Positions 59,825 to 64,000 of a DNA stretch of 64,000 nucleotides are shown here, one piece after another. The stretch's first letter is position 1, and every line of letters begins with the position of its first letter. Under the pieces are notes generated by a model that saw only the letters and a program-made list of their open reading frames with translations, was not told where the DNA came from and ran no database searches. The position numbers and the translations under genes are program-made. Origin of the DNA: Ferrimonas aestuarii (lineage in GTDB: Bacteria > Pseudomonadota > Gammaproteobacteria > Enterobacterales > Shewanellaceae); contig NZ_SWCJ01000014.1 of assembly GCF_005116665.1 (NCBI RefSeq), positions 1 through 64,000 of the forward strand, written 5' to 3'.

Positions 59825-61171
59825 TCAGCGGTCAAACTGAAGCCGTTGACCAACTGGCTCGCTGGTGGCGTTGCTACCATCAAAGACTCGAATGCCGCCA
59901 ACCCAAGTGCTTTCGATGGATGAGCGGAAGGTGTGGCCTTCAAAGGACGACCAGTTGCATTTATACAGGATGTTGTCTTTGGACACCGTGTATGGCTTAT
60001 CCAGATCCACCAACACCAAGTCTGCCCAATAACCTTCACGCAGGTAACCCCGATCTTTCAGGTTAAAACGCTCGGCTACGGCGTGGCTGGTTTTCTGAAC
60101 GATGGTCTCAAGGGACAGATCGCCATTATGGTAGTGCTCGAACAGTGATTGCAGTGCATGTTGAACCAGAGGCACACCCGATGGTGCTTTGAAGTAGGTA
60201 TTTTGTTTCTCTTCCCAAGTGTGTGGGGCGTGGTCGGTGGCGATGATGTCGATGACGTCCCGCTTTACCGCGTCCACAATGGCAGCGCGATCCCGCTCGG
60301 TTTTCACCGACGGGTTACACTTAATTTGCGCACCCAAGGTGTCGTAATCTTTGTCACTGTAGTAGAGGTGATGGACACAAGCTTCCGCAGTGATATTGGC
60401 ACTGGAGAGGCTATCGAGGGATTTATTGGCTTCGAACAGCGCCAGCTCTTCTGCGGTGGTAATGTGCAGTACGTGCAGTCGAGTGCCGTGAGCTTTGGCC
60501 AGTTCAATGGCTGTTTTGGTCGACTTGATGCATGCTTCACGAGAGCGAATTTCGCCATGAAGCTTCATAGGCACCGCATCACCAAATTTGGCCTTGGCAG
60601 CCTCTTCGTTAGCGGCAATCATCGGCGTATCTTCGCAGTGGGTGGCAATTGGCACCTTGGCGTTGGCGAAAATGGCTTCCAGTGTTTCGCGGTTATCGAC
60701 CAACATGTTGCCTGTTGAGGCACCCATAAAGATCTTAATGCCACAGGCGGCCTGAGGATCTAAGTTTTTGATCTCTTCTAGGTTATCGTTGGTAGCACCG
60801 AGATAGAACGCGTAGTTGGCGACCGAGACCTGCGCAGCGCGGTCGTATTTGGCTTCCAGTGCGGCGGCATTGGTGGTTTGTGGGTTTACATTTGGCATCT
60901 CCATGAAGCTGGTGATGCCGCCGGCAACTGCGGCGCGGGATTCCGTTGCCATGCTGCCTTTTTGGGTTAAACCTGGTTCCCTGAAGTGTACCTGGTCATC
61001 AATCATCCCGGGGATCAGCAATTTGCCCGTTGCATCGATTACCTGCGCGCCATCTGGCGCAGTTAGGTTCTGGCCAATTTTAGCAATTCGGCCTTGAGCA
61101 ATCAGCAGATCACTTTGCTGGCGGATGCCTTCGTTTAACAGGGTGGCATTTTTTATTAAGGTGGTTGTCAT
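59825..61171 (-). CDS. Dihydroorotase (class I, amidohydrolase family)
   Basis: 448 residues. Metal ligands: DDQVHFREPG (HxH variant VHF), the lysine in CGIKIFMGASTGNM (carbamylated), ATHCED, VLHITTAE and the Asp in ATDHAPHTWEEK. It interconverts carbamoyl-aspartate and dihydroorotate in pyrimidine synthesis. Length fits the long class I type rather than the short PyrC of Escherichia coli, so it may be a second or salvage-type enzyme. ATG at 61171 is preferred over an in-frame extension because family members start at TTLIKNATL. Confidence 0.85.
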   Translation of the reverse strand: MTTTLIKNATLLNEGIRQQSDLLIAQGRIAKIGQNLTAPDGAQVIDATGKLLIPGMIDDQVHFREPGLTQKGSMATESRAAVAGGITSFMEMPNVNPQTTNAAALEAKYDRAAQVSVANYAFYLGATNDNLEEIKNLDPQAACGIKIFMGASTGNMLVDNRETLEAIFANAKVPIATHCEDTPMIAANEEAAKAKFGDAVPMKLHGEIRSREACIKSTKTAIELAKAHGTRLHVLHITTAEELALFEANKSLDSLSSANITAEACVHHLYYSDKDYDTLGAQIKCNPSVKTERDRAAIVDAVKRDVIDIIATDHAPHTWEEKQNTYFKAPSGVPLVQHALQSLFEHYHNGDLSLETIVQKTSHAVAERFNLKDRGYLREGYWADLVLVDLDKPYTVSKDNILYKCNWSSFEGHTFRSSIESTWVGGIRVFDGSNATSEPVGQRLQFDR

Positions 61172-61187
61172 GTCAGGCCCTTGGTTC

Positions 61188-61215
61188 TTGTATGGGTACA
61201 TTCGCCACCTATAAT
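61188..61215 (+). promoter_or_regulatory. Sigma-70 promoter of the M23 peptidase gene
   Basis: TTGTAT at 61188-61193 and TATAAT at 61210-61215, 16-bp spacing. The start codon lies about 38 bp downstream with AAGGA before it. Confidence 0.55.
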
Positions 61216-61252
61216 AGCGGAGACTGGGGCAACTCGCCTATAAGGACTTGGA

Positions 61253-62068
61253 ATGTTATTACGTTTATTTATTGTTTTTTCGTCTGTTTTTTTTAGCCTT
61301 TTGGCACAAGCTGTGGAACTGGAGGGGCAACTGACTCAAGGGTCATTGATACGCACCTCGGTCGAACCTGGCAGTCAAGTCTGGTTGAATGGTCAATCGA
61401 TTCGTGTGGCCGACAATGGCGGAGTGGTGTTTGGATTTGGTCGCGATGCAGAGCTTACTCACACGTTGAAGGTGGAAACCCCGTCGGGCAAGGTAGTGGA
61501 GCAGCCCATCCAATTGGCGAAGCGAGAGTACCGGTTGCAGCGTATTGAGGGCATCGCCAAAAAGATCATGGAGCCGGATGAGGCCGCCATTAAGCGTTCA
61601 CGTCAAGACTCTGCGCAGGTGAAGGCTGCACGAGCTACCGATTCCGATCTGATGGCATGGCAGTCTAGCTTTATTTGGCCGGCGCAGGGGCCTATTACTG
61701 GGGTGTATGGTAGCCAGCGTATTTACAATGGCGTACCAAAACGTCCTCACTTTGGAGTGGACGTTGCTGGACCCACAGGCACAAGCGTGGTGGCGCCGGC
61801 AGATGGCGTTATCACCCTAGCGGTACCAGATATGTTTTTTTCCGGTGGCACAATGATCATCGATCATGGCTATGGTGTCTCTAGCAGCTTTCTTCATCTG
61901 TCGAAGTTGTTGGTTGAAGTGGGTACCAAGGTAAAGCAGGGGCAGGTGGTGGCTGAAATCGGTGCTACGGGCCGAGTGACTGGGCCTCATCTAGATTGGC
62001 GCATTAACTGGTATGGGGAGCGTTTGGACCCCGCATTATTGGTACCGCCAATGCCGAGGAAAAAATAG
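61253..62068 (+). CDS. M23-family (LytM) peptidoglycan endopeptidase
   Basis: 271 residues with a cleavable signal peptide (LLRLFIVFSSVFFSLLAQA). A small beta domain (about 22-100) and a charged linker lead to the M23 domain at about 145-265. Metal ligands are His and Asp in RPHFGVDVAG, and SSSFLHLS contributes the catalytic His. The final motif is GPHLDWRI, where LytM has HxH; the second His is Asp here. Expected to cut peptidoglycan cross-bridges or to act as an amidase activator in the periplasm. Single gene. Confidence 0.87.
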   Translation: MLLRLFIVFSSVFFSLLAQAVELEGQLTQGSLIRTSVEPGSQVWLNGQSIRVADNGGVVFGFGRDAELTHTLKVETPSGKVVEQPIQLAKREYRLQRIEGIAKKIMEPDEAAIKRSRQDSAQVKAARATDSDLMAWQSSFIWPAQGPITGVYGSQRIYNGVPKRPHFGVDVAGPTGTSVVAPADGVITLAVPDMFFSGGTMIIDHGYGVSSSFLHLSKLLVEVGTKVKQGQVVAEIGATGRVTGPHLDWRINWYGERLDPALLVPPMPRKK

Positions 62069-62252
62069 AAACGTCAAAAGAACGCGGATTTTACAAATTT
62101 GTCGTTGAGCGTTCTGGCGGAAGTTGCTAGCATCAAATTGCTGGTGACTTTCGCATGGATGTGATTGATATTCAAAGAGTATATGGTCAATCTCTTACAT
62201 AGTTTTCAGCAAACTCTTATTGACTAATAATGATTGCCACAAGGAGTGTGAC

Positions 62253-62474
62253 ATGAACCATCAAGCAACACAGCTGTTAATTAAACTCGGCTTAGACGCA
62301 GACCTCCATCAGCGTTTTAATGTAAACCCTGATCTGGTTATGGATGAATTGGGTTTGGATATGGAAGCTAAGTCTGAAGTCTTGAAATTATCCGATGCAA
62401 AATTCTCCAAAGTGGGCGATAAAAAGCTAGTTGAAATTTTTACACTTCCTAATTTCGTTGGGATTTCTAACTAG
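62253..62474 (+). CDS. Unknown 73-residue acidic helical protein
   Basis: ATG at 62253 has AAGGAG seven bases upstream. The sequence (MNHQATQLLIKLGLDADLHQ, then FNVNPDLVMDELGLDM) resembles small LigA-like or Nif11-like helical leaders, in which a short helix pair ends in a loop. This likeness is weak. The stop TAG overlaps the GTG start of the GGDEF protein gene, so the two are translationally coupled. It may bind or regulate that protein. Confidence 0.6.
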   Translation: MNHQATQLLIKLGLDADLHQRFNVNPDLVMDELGLDMEAKSEVLKLSDAKFSKVGDKKLVEIFTLPNFVGISN

Positions 62475-64000
62475 TGATTTGTACTTCTAAGTGGCTAAAA
62501 TTGTATTTGGTTTTAGTCACTTTTATACCTGTTTTAGCCAGCGGATCTGAATATGATGATTCGTTGGTTAGAAAGTTATATGACTATCCGGCAAGCAAAG
62601 CTCTTCAGATAGTTTATGACCGTTTACTCTTGGCCGAACCGAATTCGCAAGAACAGTGCATATTAATCAGAGCAAAGGCTGTCACTTACTTCAGGCTGGC
62701 TCAACGCACTAACGCATTGGTTTCGGCTAATGATGCCTTAAGGTGTGCTGCGCGCCTGAATGATACCAGAACATACGCTTCAGCAATTTCAGTCAAGATG
62801 ATTTCTCTATCTCACTTGGATCGAGAGTTGGAGGCTTATGAGACGGTTTTAGAATATTACCGAAGCCGGTACTTGAATTTGGAAGATCCTTTAGTAAACA
62901 TGGTGTTTATGAATTTGGCATCTATGATGGTTACTATGGGGGATACATCGCTTGCAAAAGAGATGGCGACTGCTGTTAATAAAGATGTTGCGACTGAAAG
63001 CCCAATGTTCAGGTGTCAATATTATTTAGGTTTAGCATCTATTGCGTCCGAATCAAATGATATTGTTGGTACGGAAACATGGGTGCCAAAGGCAAATGAA
63101 GAGTGCATTGGAATCGATTCGACAAATAAATCAATTCTTTTGGTCACTAACTCTAGTTTAGCAAAATTTAATAATGATTATGAAAAGGCTAGAGATCTAC
63201 TTGAGGAATCGATGCATCACTTCGAGAGTGAAGATCCTAGTTCAGAACGTTGGTATATTTTAAGAGAAATGTTAGAAATATACTACGGGCTCGGTGAGTT
63301 TGAGAAAGTTAAATGGGCCGCAGATCAATTGTTAAGCGATTTTGCTCATAGAAATACATTTAATTTTCGCTCTCTTGCATTAAAGTATTTAGCAAAAGTT
63401 GCAACTGACGAGAAAGATTACGAACTTGCGGCTGATTATTGGCGCAAACACTCTTTTGCACAAGAGCGATATAGCTTCCAACAACAACAAAAATTGGTCG
63501 CTCAGCATAGAATAAAGATGCAATCTGAATTTAACATTGATCTTAAGCAGCTTGTTGATAAAAACCAAGAGCGAGAGATTGATCAAAATACTCGGTTTGC
63601 AGTTTTACTGGTACTGATGCTTACCATTATTGGTGTGTTGTATTGGTTATATCGCTCTAGGTTAAGCTTGCTAAGTAAGCTTCGTCACGTTGAGCAAGCA
63701 TCTAAAGACCCAATCACAATGGCGCCGCCAAAGAATCGCTGGATGGCTGATTGTCGACAGATGATGGCGCCGCTTGATCCCAGCACCCCTATGGCGATGG
63801 TGTTGGTAAAGGTTGAGCAACTGCATGAGATCAATCAAGAGTATGGTTATGAAGTGGGCGATCAAATCCTAACTGAGGTGTCTACGCTTCTCCGTCGGAA
63901 AATCGACGATCAAATGCAGTTAGGCCGAGTCAGTGGTTCGGTATTCGCCATATGCTGCGGTGGAATTTCCCAACAAGGGGCAGCAGAGTTTGCCGAAAAT
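62474..64000 (+). CDS. TPR-like sensor with degenerate GGDEF domain (cut by window end)
   Basis: GTG at 62474 overlaps the upstream TAG; 509 codons are open to the window end. Signal peptide (WLKLYLVLVTFIPVLASG), a helical periplasmic region of tetratricopeptide style (about 30-350), coiled coil, one membrane helix (FAVLLVLMLTIIGVLYWLY, about 376-394), then a GGDEF-type domain from DPITMAPPKNRW. The signature site reads GRVSGSVFAI where active enzymes have GR.GGDEF, so diguanylate cyclase activity is unlikely. An EAL domain may follow outside the window. Confidence 0.75.
   Translation, partial: MICTSKWLKLYLVLVTFIPVLASGSEYDDSLVRKLYDYPASKALQIVYDRLLLAEPNSQEQCILIRAKAVTYFRLAQRTNALVSANDALRCAARLNDTRTYASAISVKMISLSHLDRELEAYETVLEYYRSRYLNLEDPLVNMVFMNLASMMVTMGDTSLAKEMATAVNKDVATESPMFRCQYYLGLASIASESNDIVGTETWVPKANEECIGIDSTNKSILLVTNSSLAKFNNDYEKARDLLEESMHHFESEDPSSERWYILREMLEIYYGLGEFEKVKWAADQLLSDFAHRNTFNFRSLALKYLAKVATDEKDYELAADYWRKHSFAQERYSFQQQQKLVAQHRIKMQSEFNIDLKQLVDKNQEREIDQNTRFAVLLVLMLTIIGVLYWLYRSRLSLLSKLRHVEQASKDPITMAPPKNRWMADCRQMMAPLDPSTPMAMVLVKVEQLHEINQEYGYEVGDQILTEVSTLLRRKIDDQMQLGRVSGSVFAICCGGISQQGAAEFAEN

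Noticed and set aside
62253..62474. The 73-aa protein as a RiPP precursor of Nif11 type
   Set aside because: No modifying enzyme or transporter is adjacent. Coupling to the GGDEF protein gene gives a simpler reading.
1..64000. CRISPR arrays or long tandem repeats
   Set aside because: No regularly spaced direct repeats were seen when reading the window. Only short inverted repeats and coding repeats were found.

Overview
The window reads as chromosomal DNA of a marine-type gammaproteobacterium close to Shewanella or Ferrimonas (Alteromonadales). The clues are the conserved yejK / yejLM divergon, a YaiL-type DUF2058 protein, tRNA-Ser(UGA) and tRNA-Pro(GGG), two-cistron LysR-controlled efflux genes and many short Rho-independent terminators. 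The genus is inferred from gene content only.

Left part (1-10,200): the end of an IS3-type insertion sequence (1-125), a DUF4397-like lipoprotein, an M20 peptidase, tRNA-Ser, a DUF2955/HlyD efflux pair divergent from a LysR regulator, a MalY/PatB aminotransferase, YaiL and an M14-type deacylase, ending at tRNA-Pro. This is ordinary housekeeping and accessory content.

Central accessory block (10,345-39,005): an internally deleted ISAs1 transposase remnant and an APH-type kinase border about 27 kb of unusual genes. Six tightly packed minus-strand genes (29405 down to 11879) encode very large proteins without signal peptides. The first is a stand-alone LanM-type lanthipeptide dehydratase domain that keeps the kinase and phosphate-elimination residues but lacks the cyclase. 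It is followed by a 1729-residue DUF6603-like protein, three proteins of unassigned families (569, 334 and 1698 residues) and a beta-propeller protein. Divergent from them are a 208-residue protein, a collagen-like glycine-rich protein, a FAAL-KS-AT-KR-ACP-TE polyketide synthase of about 2335 residues and an overlapping AspH/LpxO-type hydroxylase. I infer one locus that combines Ser/Thr dehydration of a protein, a lipid or polyketide product and a giant protein assembly. This is the best candidate in the window for an undescribed system.

Right accessory block (42,350-48,645): a WYL regulator whose start is preceded by a perfect palindrome, then four packed genes (membrane-anchored coiled coil, TerB-like protein, coiled-coil protein, HNH-like nuclease fused to a membrane region), then a voltage-gated Na/Ca-type channel after a terminator. 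The layout resembles WYL-controlled phage-defence operons, but I do not recognise it as a named one. Downstream lie a ChrR-like cupin with a 12-base poly-C tract at its start codon, a 5'-truncated SLATT/DUF4231 remnant and a 34-codon membrane peptide gene.

Remainder (50,200-64,000): a UMF1-type MFS transporter, a TetR / RibD-like reductase pair with a clear palindromic operator, a YgjP-like peptidase, yejM-yejL divergent from yejK, a YjiH-family permease, a SIMPL protein, a small lipoprotein, dihydroorotase, an M23 peptidase, a 73-residue protein and a TPR-GGDEF protein. The last is cut by the window end and has a degenerate GGDEF motif.
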